39,720 nucleotides of DNA from contig NZ_JMPS01000026.1 in the NCBI RefSeq assembly GCF_000735455.1, positions 1-39,720 on the forward strand, in the 5' to 3' direction. Source of the DNA: Yokenella regensburgei ATCC 49455 (GTDB lineage Bacteria; Pseudomonadota; Gammaproteobacteria; Enterobacterales; Enterobacteriaceae). Both the position numbers and the translations under genes were made by a program. Positions 29,280 through 37,553 of the stretch are shown here, in pieces. Each line of letters opens with the position of its first letter. The stretch's first letter is position 1. The notes under the pieces were generated by a model. The model saw nothing but the letters and a program-made list of their open reading frames with translations, had not been told where the DNA came from and ran no database searches.

Positions 29280-31684
29280 TAAGCCGCTGGTTCTGGCGCG
29301 AATGGCGCACGCCGTCGCTGTTGATTGTCTGGATGGCCTTAAGCCTTGCGGTGGCCTGCGTGCTGGCGCTCGGCAGCATCAGCGATCGCATGGAGAAGGG
29401 GCTGAATCAGCAGAGCCGCGATTTTATGGCGGGGGACCGGGCGCTGCGAAGCAGTCACGAAGTGCCCGCCGCCTGGCTGGATAAGGCTCGTGAGCTGGGG
29501 CTGAAGGTGGGGGAGCAGATAAGCTTCGTCACCATGACGTTTTCCGGTGATACGCCGCAGCTGGCGGACGTGAAAGCGGTTGATGCGGTGTATCCGATGT
29601 ATGGCACGCTGGAAACGGTGCCGTCGAATCTGAAACCGGCACCGGGAACGGTGCTGATCTCTTCACGCCTGAAAGCCCTGCTGAACCTGAAAACCGGCGA
29701 CAGCCTCGACGTTGGCGATGCCACGCTGCGGGTGGCGGGGGTAGTGGTGCAGGAGCCAGATGCCGGATTCAACCCGTTCCAGATGGCGCCCAGGCTGATG
29801 ATGAACGTGGCCGACGTGGCAAAAACCGGCGCGGTACAGCCGGGGAGTCGCGTCAGCTGGCGCTACAAGTTTGGCGGCACACCTGAACAGCTGGCGCAGT
29901 ATGAAAAATGGCTGCTGCCGCAGCTGCAACCAGAGCACCGCTGGTACGGGCTCGATCAGGATGATGGGGCGCTCGGGAAATCGCTCCAGCGTTCGCAACA
30001 GTTTCTTCTGCTCAGCGCGCTGCTAACCCTGGGCCTTGCAGTAGCCGCCGTCGCGGTGGCGATGGGGCACTACTGCCGCAGTCGTTATGACCTGGTCGCC
30101 ATCCTGAAAACGCTGGGTGCCGGTCGTGCGCAGCTACGCAAGCTGATTGTCGGCCAGTGGCTGTTGCTGCTGGCGATGTCAGCGCTGACCGGTGGCCTGC
30201 TGGGGCTGCTGTTTGAGCATTTCCTGATGGTGCTGCTGCGCCCCGTGCTTCCGGCGGCGCTGCCTGCCGGAAGCGGCTGGCCGTGGCTGTGGGCCGTGGG
30301 CAGCATGGTCGTGATTTCGCTGCTGGTGGGTTTGCGGCCGTATCGTCTGCTGCTTGCCACCCAGCCGCTGCGCGTGCTGCGGCGCGATGTGGTGGCCCGC
30401 GTCTGGCCGTTGCAGTATTACCTTTCAGCTATTGTCATTATCGTGGTGCTGCTGCTGGCGGGGCTGATGGGCGGCAGCATGCTGCTGTGGTCGGTGCTGG
30501 CCGGGGCGCTGGTTCTGGCATTGCTCTGCGGCGTGGTGGGCTGGCTGCTGCTTAATGTGCTGAAACGGCTGACGCTGTCGGCGCTGCCGCTGCGTCTTGC
30601 CGTGAACCGTCTGCTGCGCCAGCCGTGGTCTACCTTAAGCCAGCTCGCGGCCTTCTCGCTGTCGTTTATGCTTCTGGCGTTGCTGCTGGTGCTGAGAGGC
30701 GATTTACTGGACCGCTGGCAGCAGCAGCTGCCGCCGGAGAGCCCAAACTATTTCCTGATAAATATTGCGCCCGAGCAGGTGATGCCGGTGAAAACTTTCC
30801 TGGCAGAACACCAGGTGATTACCGGAGCGTTTTACCCAATAGTGCGTGCGCGTCTCACCCAGATAAACGGTCAGCAGACGGAAAGCAGCGCCGACGAAGC
30901 GCTCAACCGTGAGCTGAACCTGACCTGGCAGTCGCAGAAGCCCGACCACAATCCGCTGGTCGCCGGAGACTGGCCGCCGAAAGCCGGGGAGGTCTCTATC
31001 GAGGAGGGGCTGGCACAACGGCTGAAGATCCGCATCGGCGACAGCGTGACCTTTACCGGGGACACTCAGGACTTCACCGCCAAAGTTTCCAGCATCCGCC
31101 AGGTTGACTGGGAAAGCCTGCGGCCTAACTTCTTCTTCATCTTCCCACCGGGGGCGCTGGACGAGCAACCGCAAAGCTGGCTGACCAGTTTCCGTCTGGA
31201 GAGCGACTCGCGTCTGCTGGCACAGCTGAACCGCCAGTTCCCGACCATCAGTCTGCTGGATATCGGTGCGATACTGAAGCAGGTCGGACAGGTGCTGGGG
31301 CAGGTGAGTCGTGCGCTGGAGGTGATGGTGGTGCTGGTGACCGCCTGCGGAGTGCTGCTGCTGTTGGCTCAGGTGCAGGTGGGGATGCGTCAGCGCCATC
31401 AGGAGCTGGTGGTATACCGCACGCTTGGTGCCGGGAAGCGTCTGCTGCGCCTGACGCTGTGGGCCGAATTTGCGCTACTCGGCGCGGTGTCCGGGCTGGT
31501 GGCGGCAATAGGTGCTGAAACCGCGCTCGCTATCCTGCAAACCCGGGTGTTCGATTTTCCGTGGTCACCCGACTGGCGGCTGTGGGTCATTCTGCCGCTG
31601 TGCGGTGCGCTGCTGCTTTCTCTCTACGGCGGCTGGCTTGGCAGCCGTTTGTTAAAGGGCAAGGCGCTGTTCAAAAATGCTTAA
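29276..31684 (+). CDS. ybbP: YbbP, FtsX-family ABC transporter permease
   Basis: Large permease with FtsX-like domains, 802 residues (804 in E. coli). The layout is one N-terminal membrane segment (LLIVWMALSLAVACVLALGSI), a first periplasmic domain (about 45-245), a block of membrane helices (about 245-480), a second periplasmic domain (about 490-680), and a final three-helix FtsX bundle near residues 690-790. This matches the LolCDE/MacB mechanism class, and a role together with the TesA esterase has been proposed from the neighbourhood. It is coupled to ybbA. The stop codon sits at the centre of a 16-bp inverted repeat, the left edge of a low-GC patch. Confidence 0.95.
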   Translation: MISRWFWREWRTPSLLIVWMALSLAVACVLALGSISDRMEKGLNQQSRDFMAGDRALRSSHEVPAAWLDKARELGLKVGEQISFVTMTFSGDTPQLADVKAVDAVYPMYGTLETVPSNLKPAPGTVLISSRLKALLNLKTGDSLDVGDATLRVAGVVVQEPDAGFNPFQMAPRLMMNVADVAKTGAVQPGSRVSWRYKFGGTPEQLAQYEKWLLPQLQPEHRWYGLDQDDGALGKSLQRSQQFLLLSALLTLGLAVAAVAVAMGHYCRSRYDLVAILKTLGAGRAQLRKLIVGQWLLLLAMSALTGGLLGLLFEHFLMVLLRPVLPAALPAGSGWPWLWAVGSMVVISLLVGLRPYRLLLATQPLRVLRRDVVARVWPLQYYLSAIVIIVVLLLAGLMGGSMLLWSVLAGALVLALLCGVVGWLLLNVLKRLTLSALPLRLAVNRLLRQPWSTLSQLAAFSLSFMLLALLLVLRGDLLDRWQQQLPPESPNYFLINIAPEQVMPVKTFLAEHQVITGAFYPIVRARLTQINGQQTESSADEALNRELNLTWQSQKPDHNPLVAGDWPPKAGEVSIEEGLAQRLKIRIGDSVTFTGDTQDFTAKVSSIRQVDWESLRPNFFFIFPPGALDEQPQSWLTSFRLESDSRLLAQLNRQFPTISLLDIGAILKQVGQVLGQVSRALEVMVVLVTACGVLLLLAQVQVGMRQRHQELVVYRTLGAGKRLLRLTLWAEFALLGAVSGLVAAIGAETALAILQTRVFDFPWSPDWRLWVILPLCGALLLSLYGGWLGSRLLKGKALFKNA

Positions 31685-31700
31685 GCGTTTTTGAACAGCG
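31665..31700. repeat. Inverted repeat spanning the ybbP stop codon
   Basis: CGCTGTTCAAAAATGC (31665-31680), loop TTAA, GCGTTTTTGAACAGCG (31685-31700). Fifteen of sixteen positions pair as Watson-Crick and the other is a G-U. It could act as terminator for ybbP (the right arm contains TTTTT) and marks the boundary with the AT-rich patch. Confidence 0.75.
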
Positions 31701-31757
31701 ACTCGAATTATTTAGGGTATAGGCGGTGGCTTTATTTTATTGTTCTTCTGGAATTAA

Positions 31758-31962
31758 AGTCAGCCACAATTGCGAGCAGCTTTCCAGATTTGGGAAAAAG
31801 GAGTGGCTGGACTAAATTACAGGTATATGATCGCTTTGAACCTGAAATAACAGGCTCCTGGATTGGCGTCCTGATAATGATAACGGATATGATGGTTTAT
31901 ATTTCCTCAGCTTTTATTCATCAATTGCATGCTTACTGTTAGAATGCGCTCTGGTGGGCTGA
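31758..31962 (+). pseudogene. Decayed coding fragment in the post-ybbP patch
   Basis: One frame (31758-31847) reads like protein: LRAAFQIWEKGVAGLNYRYM then IALNLK, and stops at TAA. The next frame (31846-31962) continues with NNRLLDWRPDNDNGYDGLYF, then a hydrophobic tail LSFYSSIACLLLECALVG and TGA. Restoring one A in the GAAATAA run at 31845 would join the two as LKNNRLLDW. No start codon or ribosome site is evident upstream. I do not recognise the family. A competing 83-codon ORF (TTG 31691 to 31942) crosses the same bases but has no plausible start. Likely a remnant of an accessory gene, perhaps an immunity-type gene left from an Rhs locus (inference from position only). Confidence 0.35.
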
Positions 31963-32021
31963 GCGAGGGCTTCTAGCGAAGCGCCGATTCCCGTTATTAT
32001 CGGTACGCCAACCTTGCTCAG
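31959..32021. repeat. Nested imperfect inverted repeat before the orphan ORF
   Basis: The outer arms CTGAGCGAGG (31959-31968) and CCTTGCTCAG (32012-32021) match at 9 of 10. The inner arms CCGAT / ATCGG (about 31984-32003) form a second stem. It may be the end of a mobile or decayed element or a leader structure. No target duplication was seen. Confidence 0.45.
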
Positions 32022-32081
32022 TTTGCCTCCAGAATGTGGCGTTTATGGAGGTTTTTGGTAAATAATAACGGGATAAAATAT

Positions 32082-32522
32082 ATGTGCACTGAATCGATAG
32101 ATTTGTATTATAACCCTCAAATATATAGCGAGCTTTCTATTGGAAATCCCGACTTTATTGATCTCATTGAACGCTGTGAGCTCTTATCGCAAATTTTAGT
32201 AGACTGTCATCATCAGGAGTGCGCGAAACCTCTTCTACGCTGCCTTATCGCCTATATCGCCAGGCTACAGACCGCTTTAGGTGAATCGATGGGGCTGGCG
32301 TATGGAATAGAAAGGAGTGGGGAATTAATGGCGGGTAGTGATAAAGAATGGATTTTTGCCGATTCTGAACTGCAATGCGAATATTGCCATGTTTTAGTTA
32401 AAGTACTTTTAATTCATAATGTTGAACATCATGACTTTAAGATTCTGTCTGGATTTATTCACGATCTTGTTAGCTATATTGCCGGTGATCTTAAAGAATC
32501 AAGGTTTCAGTGTGCGAGTTAG
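32082..32522 (+). CDS. Hypothetical 146-residue Cys/His-rich protein, orphan
   Basis: The ATG at 32082 (MCTESIDLYYNPQIY) gives 146 residues; an in-frame ATG at 32034 would add 16 mostly basic and aromatic residues (MWRLWRFLVNNNG). Neither has a strong ribosome site (CGGGAT precedes 32082). The protein looks helical and acidic. It has eight cysteines (2, 32, 42, 47, 54, 99, 102, 144), a DCHHQEC segment (41-47), a CEYCH motif (99-103) and several C-terminal His. Metal binding is possible but unproven. Codon use and low GC differ from all neighbours, pointing to acquisition. A perfect terminator follows. I do not recognise the family; an immunity or regulatory protein is possible given the rhsD position in E. 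coli. Confidence 0.6.
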   Translation: MCTESIDLYYNPQIYSELSIGNPDFIDLIERCELLSQILVDCHHQECAKPLLRCLIAYIARLQTALGESMGLAYGIERSGELMAGSDKEWIFADSELQCEYCHVLVKVLLIHNVEHHDFKILSGFIHDLVSYIAGDLKESRFQCAS

Positions 32523-32534
32523 CCGCTGAGAGAG

Positions 32535-32575
32535 CATTAAAGATGCCGACCCCAAACCGGCATCTTTAATGTTTT
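32535..32575 (+). terminator. Rho-independent terminator of the orphan ORF
   Basis: CATTAAAGATGCCG (32535-32548), 9-base loop, CGGCATCTTTAATG (32558-32571), then TTTT. A perfect 14-bp stem just after the stop at 32522. Confidence 0.85.
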
Positions 32576-32780
32576 AGGTTAATTCATCATCCATTAATGA
32601 ACGCTCTGCGCTTTTATTGAACAGTTATTCTACTGGTTTGTCCTTTTAGCCGCACAAAACGTCAACTCCTTGATTTTTAACCGCACATTTTATCAAAAAC
32701 CCGACAACACGCGGTCATTAATAAACGTTAACATTCATGGCTTGAATATTTGGCAGTCTATTCATCAAGGAAAACTCTCA

Positions 32781-33926
32781 ATGAAAATAATGAAAAGCAC
32801 CCTGGCGTTAGCCGTGGGCGCCGCAGTGGCATTGACATCTTTTGCAAGCCAGGCAGAAATCACCGTTCTGAAGCAGGATCCGCAGGCGGGCGATCCGCTG
32901 AGCCGTCTGAACTTCACCGTGGGCGGCAGCATTCGTCCGCAATTCAACAATATGACCGGGGATGACGGTAAAAACGCCTATAAGCGCAACGGTTTCGACG
33001 GCGGTACTCGTTTCCGCTTCGCCGCTGATTATTACCTGTTCGACGATATCAGCTGGATAAGCTATTACGAGCTCGGGGTTAACATTCCGGCGCTGTTCAA
33101 CTGGGATAACCACTATGCGGAAGGGGCGCACGATACCTCTCGCCGTATGCTGTATACCGGTCTGAAGAGCAACACCTGGGGTACTCTGACCTTCGGCCAG
33201 CAAAACAGCATCTATTACGATGTGGTGGGCGCGAAAACCGATATCTGGGATTACGACATGATTGCCCAGGCGCCGGGTAACGGCATCAACGGCGATTATG
33301 ATGGATCCTATCGTTCCCGTAATATGCTGAAGTATAAGAAGACGGTCGGCGACGTTGATCTGTACGCCTCCTATCTGTTTAGCGATTCCGAATACCTGCC
33401 GGGCAACGGCCTGCGCTACAAGCGTAAAGGCGGTGGTTCTCTGGGCGTGGATTATCACATTGCTAAAGACCTGACCTGGGGCACCTCGTGGAACTATACC
33501 CGCGCGGAAATGCGTAACCCGGATAACAACGACAGCAAAACCTATGACCAGAACATCCTCGGCACCGCGCTGAGCTGGACTCCGGACAACTGGACCTTCG
33601 CGGCAGGCGGCGGCTGGTATCAGAACTTCATGACCACCAAAAAGACCTCAGTGCATGACTACTTTGCCGGTGATGCGTGGGGGATTGAGTACTTCGCGGG
33701 CTATAAATTCCCGATTGGTCAGTATGCGGTGAAATCCATTCAGCCGTACTTCATGGGCGACCGTATCCAGTACGTGAATGGTCGTAACTACCAGCGTATT
33801 GATAACGGCGTGGGGGTCAGCTTCCAGCTGGATTACGGTTTCCGTGTGGATTACGAACACGTGTTCACCTCCAGCACCGACAACCTGGGCGATATGAACC
33901 TGGTGCGTCTGCGTTACGACTTCTGA
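32781..33926 (+). CDS. Outer-membrane porin
   Basis: Secreted beta-barrel protein of 381 residues. The signal peptide is MKIMKSTLALAVGAAVALTS then FASQA, with cleavage before EITVLKQ. The mature part alternates aromatic and polar residues (for example FRFAADYYLFDDISWISYYE, WGTLTFGQQNSIYYDVVGAK) and ends LVRLRYDF; the terminal Phe is the BAM-recognition signal. It resembles the 16-strand Gram-negative porin superfamily; the substrate is unknown. The ATG at 32781 has AAGGA nine bases upstream, while a longer frame from 32670 lacks support. The 258 bp before it is AT-rich, without a promoter I can assign firmly. It has no counterpart here in E. coli K-12. A strong terminator follows. Confidence 0.9.
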   Translation: MKIMKSTLALAVGAAVALTSFASQAEITVLKQDPQAGDPLSRLNFTVGGSIRPQFNNMTGDDGKNAYKRNGFDGGTRFRFAADYYLFDDISWISYYELGVNIPALFNWDNHYAEGAHDTSRRMLYTGLKSNTWGTLTFGQQNSIYYDVVGAKTDIWDYDMIAQAPGNGINGDYDGSYRSRNMLKYKKTVGDVDLYASYLFSDSEYLPGNGLRYKRKGGGSLGVDYHIAKDLTWGTSWNYTRAEMRNPDNNDSKTYDQNILGTALSWTPDNWTFAAGGGWYQNFMTTKKTSVHDYFAGDAWGIEYFAGYKFPIGQYAVKSIQPYFMGDRIQYVNGRNYQRIDNGVGVSFQLDYGFRVDYEHVFTSSTDNLGDMNLVRLRYDF

Positions 33927-33932
33927 TGAGAA

Positions 33933-33956
33933 GCGGGCCAACGGCCCGCTTTTTTT
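33933..33956 (+). terminator. Porin rho-independent terminator
   Basis: GCGGGCC (33933-33939), loop AAC, GGCCCGC (33943-33949), then seven T (33950-33956). The last two T are also part of the selU stop codon on the minus strand. Confidence 0.93.
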
Positions 33957-35037
33957 ATCTCTGCAGCCAGGCAGTGACTTCCTGCCAGTTACCGCGAAAG
34001 ACAATTTTGCTGGCCTTTTTCTCCAGCTGATAACGGTACATCGGGTCGTAATACTCTTTCAGCAGCAGCACCAGCCAGCTGAAATGGGTATCGGTCGTGC
34101 CGCTTTGCCGCTGGGCATGTAATGACGAATCCAGCAGGTCGGTGAGCTCGGCGAAACGCTGCAGCCCCAGGCGACGGCGAATGGCGTAAAGCCCGTGGTG
34201 CAGGTATTCGCAGTATGACTGCCATCCGGCCTCTTCGCCGTAGGCGGCGGTAAAATCGTGGTGCATGCGATCAAAATACTCTTCCTGCAACCGCTGTAAC
34301 CGCAGTTCAAACGGATCTTCCACCACCGCAATGGGCGACTGCGCCATCCGCTCGCGCAGGCACTCCGGCAGATGGTTGGCGCCAATCATGTGGCCTTCAT
34401 CTTCCAGCACCCAACGCACGTCGTGGCGGGTGTTCGCTTTTTTCAGTAGTTCGACGGCAAGATGGTTTTCGAAACTGGCCTGCGGCAGCTGCGCCTGCAG
34501 AGTGCGGCCAAACGACGAGCCGCGATGATGCGCCAGCCCTTCAAGATCGATACCGTCCGCCTGCTCGCGTACCAGCTGGGTTTTGCCGTTGCCGGTACAG
34601 CCGCCAACCAGCACAATCGGCTGGCGGACCAGCTCAGAGGTGGCTTCGATAGCGGCCTGACGCAGCGCCTTGTAGCCCCCGGCGATCAGCGGATAATCCA
34701 CGCCCGCTTCTTTCAGCCACTGCTGCACAATGTGTGAACGCTGCCCGCCGCGGGCACAGCACAAATAGCCCTGAGGCGCGCGTGCGCAGGCTTCGCGCCA
34801 GGCGTTAAGGCGCTGCTGGCGGGTTTCGCCGTTCACTAACTGGTGGCCAAGCCGCAGGGCCGCTTCTGGCCCGTTGCGCTTATAGCAGGTGCCAACGGCG
34901 GCGCGCTCTTCATCGTTCATCAGCGGTAGGTTAACGGCGGTGGGCATCGCGCCCTGATTGAATTCGACCGGCGCGCGGACGTCAATAAGCGGGATATCGG
35001 CGCTCAGGATCGCGCGATAGTCCGTCCCATCGTTCAT
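33955..35037 (-). CDS. selU: SelU (MnmH/YbbB), tRNA 2-selenouridine synthase
   Basis: Replaces sulfur with selenium at the wobble 2-thiouridine of tRNA Lys, Glu and Gln, via a geranylated intermediate, using selenophosphate. It is 360 residues from the ATG at 35037 ([12 protein letters not shown]); AAGGA lies at a good distance, and a TTG two codons upstream is less likely. E. coli has 364. The rhodanese domain carries [11 protein letters not shown] with the catalytic Cys near residue 95. A P-loop domain follows with [11 protein letters not shown] near residue 148. It ends [14 protein letters not shown]. The N- and C-terminal ends diverge from E. coli. Its stop overlaps the porin terminator. 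Confidence 0.95.
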   Translation of the reverse strand: MNDGTDYRAILSADIPLIDVRAPVEFNQGAMPTAVNLPLMNDEERAAVGTCYKRNGPEAALRLGHQLVNGETRQQRLNAWREACARAPQGYLCCARGGQRSHIVQQWLKEAGVDYPLIAGGYKALRQAAIEATSELVRQPIVLVGGCTGNGKTQLVREQADGIDLEGLAHHRGSSFGRTLQAQLPQASFENHLAVELLKKANTRHDVRWVLEDEGHMIGANHLPECLRERMAQSPIAVVEDPFELRLQRLQEEYFDRMHHDFTAAYGEEAGWQSYCEYLHHGLYAIRRRLGLQRFAELTDLLDSSLHAQRQSGTTDTHFSWLVLLLKEYYDPMYRYQLEKKASKIVFRGNWQEVTAWLQR

Positions 35038-35104
35038 GGGCAAATCCTTCTTCGGAAAACAAAAGCCATTACGGCAGTCGGGGGATTCTACGCGCTTGAA
35101 ACAG

Positions 35105-35124
35105 GCCGGGGAAGACTCCCCGGC
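35105..35124 (-). terminator. Hairpin after purK
   Basis: GCCGGGGA (35105-35112), loop AGAC, TCCCCGGC (35117-35124). On the minus strand it is followed by CTGTTTCAA, a short U-rich tail, 8 bp after the purK stop. Confidence 0.65.
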
Positions 35125-35132
35125 TGGAAAGG

Positions 35133-36200
35133 TCAGATAAGCTGGCTCTGGGCCCAGGCAATGCCGCTGGTGTATTCCGCTGGCAGCAGCGGGACTAACG
35201 CCTCCAGGGTGGCGCTCAGACGGTGGGTATCGCAGTCATTAAGATTGAGGTGGCCAACTTTGCGCCCGGCATGCACCGTTTTATCGTACCAGTGGAGGTG
35301 CACCAGCGGCAGCTTCAGCCAGTCGTAGTTCAGGTCGGTGCCGATGAGGTTCACCATCACCGACGGGCTGTTCACCACCGGCGGCGGCAGCGGCAGCCCG
35401 GTGACGCCGCGCAGGTGCAGTTCGAACTGGCTGATAGAAGCGCCGTTCTGCGTCCAGTGGCCGCTGTTGTGTACGCGTGGAGCCAGCTCGTTAATGAGCA
35501 GGCCGGATGGCGTCACGAAGCACTCCATCGCCATCACGCCAACGTAGTTCAGCTCGTTCATGATGGCGATGAGCATGCCTTCCGCCTGCGCCTGCTGTTC
35601 GGCGTTGGCGAGCGGGAAGGCGACGCTGACGCGCAGGATCCCGTCCTGATGCAGGTTACGGGTCAGCGGATAGAATACCGTGCTGCCGTCGTGGCCGCGC
35701 GCGCCGACCAGCGACACTTCGCCAGAAAAGTTAATTCCCTGCTCAACGATGCACTCGCCGTAGGCATCTTCTGGCAGCTCTGCGGTTTCATTGGCGCGCA
35801 ACCGCCACTGGCCGCGACCGTCGTAGCCGCCGGTGCGACGCTTCACGATGGCCAGCTCGCCCAGACGGGCAAACACGGCGGGCCATTCGCTGTGGTCGGC
35901 AAGCAGCTGCCACGGTGCCGTTGGCAGACCAAGTTTGTCGAACAAGGATTTTTGCGTCAGGCGATCGGCAATAATCGGGAAAACATCGCGGTTAACGAAA
36001 GCCGGGTGGCGCGCCAGTTCACGCGTCAGCGCCGTTTCCGGCCAGCGTTCGATTTCAGCGGTGATCACGCTCTGCTGAAACGGCACGGCCTCCGGATCGG
36101 CCTCAAGGCCCACCGGCCAGACGCTGATACCGAGCGGTTCACCCGCCTGGCGCAGCATACGCCCCAGTTGACCGTTGCCGAGTACACAAACCTGCTTCAT
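35133..36200 (-). CDS. purK: N5-carboxyaminoimidazole ribonucleotide synthase
   Basis: ATP-grasp enzyme that converts AIR, bicarbonate and ATP to N5-CAIR in purine synthesis. It is 355 residues, the E. coli length. It starts [20 protein letters not shown] with the N-terminal nucleotide-fold glycine motif. The ATP-grasp core includes [16 protein letters not shown] (about 118-133) and the metal-binding [26 protein letters not shown] (about 225-250). Its ATG overlaps the purE stop (ATGA), so the pair is coupled as the purEK operon under the PurR box upstream of purE. In E. coli the allantoin genes lie between selU and purK; here the gap is 95 bp. Confidence 0.97.
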   Translation of the reverse strand: MKQVCVLGNGQLGRMLRQAGEPLGISVWPVGLEADPEAVPFQQSVITAEIERWPETALTRELARHPAFVNRDVFPIIADRLTQKSLFDKLGLPTAPWQLLADHSEWPAVFARLGELAIVKRRTGGYDGRGQWRLRANETAELPEDAYGECIVEQGINFSGEVSLVGARGHDGSTVFYPLTRNLHQDGILRVSVAFPLANAEQQAQAEGMLIAIMNELNYVGVMAMECFVTPSGLLINELAPRVHNSGHWTQNGASISQFELHLRGVTGLPLPPPVVNSPSVMVNLIGTDLNYDWLKLPLVHLHWYDKTVHAGRKVGHLNLNDCDTHRLSATLEALVPLLPAEYTSGIAWAQSQLI

Positions 36201-36706
36201 GCCGCACCCCGCGGATCCGGGTTATCCAGAACCTCATCCGTTTGGGCTTTACGCCACTCGGCCAGCCGCTGGTGCAGCTCGCGGTCGTGGGTGGCGAGGA
36301 TCTGTGCGGCCAGTAGCGCGGCGTTAGCGGCACCGGCTTTACCAATCGCCAGCGTACCCACCGGAATACCGCGCGGCATCTGCACGATAGAGTAGAGGCT
36401 GTCCACGCCGCTCAGGGCAGCGCTTTGTACCGGAACGCCCAGTACCGGCACCAGCGTTTTCGCGGCAATCATTCCCGGCAGATGTGCGGCACCACCGGCA
36501 CCCGCAATGATCACCTGATAACCGTTCTCTTCCGCGCTTTCGGCGAAGCTGAACAGCTTATCTGGTGTACGGTGGGCGGAGACCACTTCGATGTGGTGAG
36601 GAACATTCAGGATATCGAAGATTTCGGCGGCAAACTGCATGGTAGCCCAGTCGCTTTTGGACCCCATCACGATGGCGACTCGCGCCGGATTATTGCGGGA
36701 AGACAT
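36197..36706 (-). CDS. purE: N5-carboxyaminoimidazole ribonucleotide mutase
   Basis: Class I PurE, moving the carboxyl group of N5-CAIR to give CAIR. The ATG at 36706 ([20 protein letters not shown]) yields 169 residues, as in E. coli; an upstream in-frame start at 36778 would begin inside the PurR operator. Active-site motifs are GSKSDW (about 15-20), SAHRTPD (about 43-49) and [12 protein letters not shown] (about 70-81). It is the first gene of purEK. The promoter region lies between 36707 and the lpxH stop at 36828, with the PurR site about 72 bp upstream of the ATG. Confidence 0.97.
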   Translation of the reverse strand: MSSRNNPARVAIVMGSKSDWATMQFAAEIFDILNVPHHIEVVSAHRTPDKLFSFAESAEENGYQVIIAGAGGAAHLPGMIAAKTLVPVLGVPVQSAALSGVDSLYSIVQMPRGIPVGTLAIGKAGAANAALLAAQILATHDRELHQRLAEWRKAQTDEVLDNPDPRGAA

Positions 36707-36777
36707 GCGTCTTAAAACTCCTGTGGTGCGGAACACGCTGCATTCGAGGGCACAGAGAATAGCACGGAATTCCGGCA

Positions 36778-36793
36778 AGGAAAACGTTTGCGC
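36778..36793 (-). promoter_or_regulatory. PurR operator of purEK
   Basis: Minus strand GCGCAAACGTTTTCCT matches the PUR box ACGCAAACGTTTTCNT at all but the first base, and is centred on CG at 36785-36786. Repression by PurR with hypoxanthine or guanine is established for purEK in E. coli. Confidence 0.88.
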
Positions 36794-36827
36794 ACTTGCG
36801 CTTCACACTGAATTTTTTTGACTAGGT

Positions 36828-37550
36828 TCAGAATGGGAAGGTAATAAGCTCTACGGCATCGGCGGTAACTTTCACCATCGAGCCTTCGCTGTGCCAGGCG
36901 CCGAGCACCACGCGATGCGCAGGCTTGCCGTTGGCGGTCAGTTCATGTACGTCCGGGCGATGGGTATGGCCGTGAATCAGCCACTGCACCTGATGTTTTT
37001 CCATCACCTCAACCACCGCCTGCGGGTTCACGTCCATGATGCTGAGCGATTTGCTGCTGTTAGCGGCTTTGCTGCCGGCGCGCATACGGGCGGCAATGCG
37101 GCTGCGGATAAACAGCGGCAGGGCGAGGAACAGCGTCTGGATCCACGGGGTGTGCACTTTCTGGCGAAACGCCTGATAGCCCGCGTCGTCGGTGCAGAGC
37201 GTATCGCCGTGCATAATCAGCACGTCGCGGCCATAGAGGCTCAGCACTTTCTCTTCCGGCAGCAGCGTCATGCCGCTCTCGCGGGCGAAACGTTTACCGA
37301 GGAGAAAATCGCGGTTGCCGTGGATAAAGAAGCAGGGGACACCGGAATCTACCAGCGCTTTGATGGCCGCCGCCATCTCGCGATGCAGCGGATTAGGGTC
37401 GTCGTCGCCAATCCAGGCTTCGAACAGATCGCCTAAAATGTACAGCGCGTCAGCCTTGCGGGCTTCACCCTGTAAAAAACGCAGAAAACCGGCGGTGATC
37501 GCCGGTTCTTCTGTTTGCAGATGCAAATCTGCGATAAAGAGTGTCGCCAC
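36828..37550 (-). CDS. lpxH: LpxH, UDP-2,3-diacylglucosamine diphosphatase
   Basis: Membrane-associated Mn-dependent hydrolase that makes lipid X in lipid A synthesis; essential in E. coli. It is 240 residues, as in E. coli. The calcineurin-like metal motifs are ADLHLQ (7-12), [13 protein letters not shown] (about 39-51), HGNRDFLLG (about 78-86), [10 protein letters not shown] (about 113-122) and [11 protein letters not shown] (about 192-202). The ATG at 37550 is 3 bp after the ppiB stop at 37554, so both are read as one unit. Confidence 0.97.
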   Translation of the reverse strand: MATLFIADLHLQTEEPAITAGFLRFLQGEARKADALYILGDLFEAWIGDDDPNPLHREMAAAIKALVDSGVPCFFIHGNRDFLLGKRFARESGMTLLPEEKVLSLYGRDVLIMHGDTLCTDDAGYQAFRQKVHTPWIQTLFLALPLFIRSRIAARMRAGSKAANSSKSLSIMDVNPQAVVEVMEKHQVQWLIHGHTHRPDVHELTANGKPAHRVVLGAWHSEGSMVKVTADAVELITFPF

Positions 37551-37553
37551 GAA

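Noticed and set aside
31691-31942. 83-codon ORF starting TTG in the right arm of the ybbP inverted repeat
   Set aside because: No ribosome site, start lies in the hairpin, and adjacent frames read more like protein; the region is better described as a decayed fragment.
31959-32021. Integron attC-like site
   Set aside because: The nested inverted repeat lacks the GTTRRRY and RYYYAAC core boxes.
31963-32061. Short frame reading PVIIGTPTLLSLPPECGVYG
   Set aside because: About 32 codons after a stop, no start codon; too short to assign to any protein, although it may belong to the decayed locus.
32670-32780. N-terminal extension of the porin
   Set aside because: It would place 37 non-signal residues before a clear signal peptide; AAGGA precedes the ATG at 32781.
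35223-36395. 390-codon plus-strand frame opposite purK and purE
   Set aside because: Full overlap with two certain genes, low-complexity His/Arg-rich translation, no start signal.
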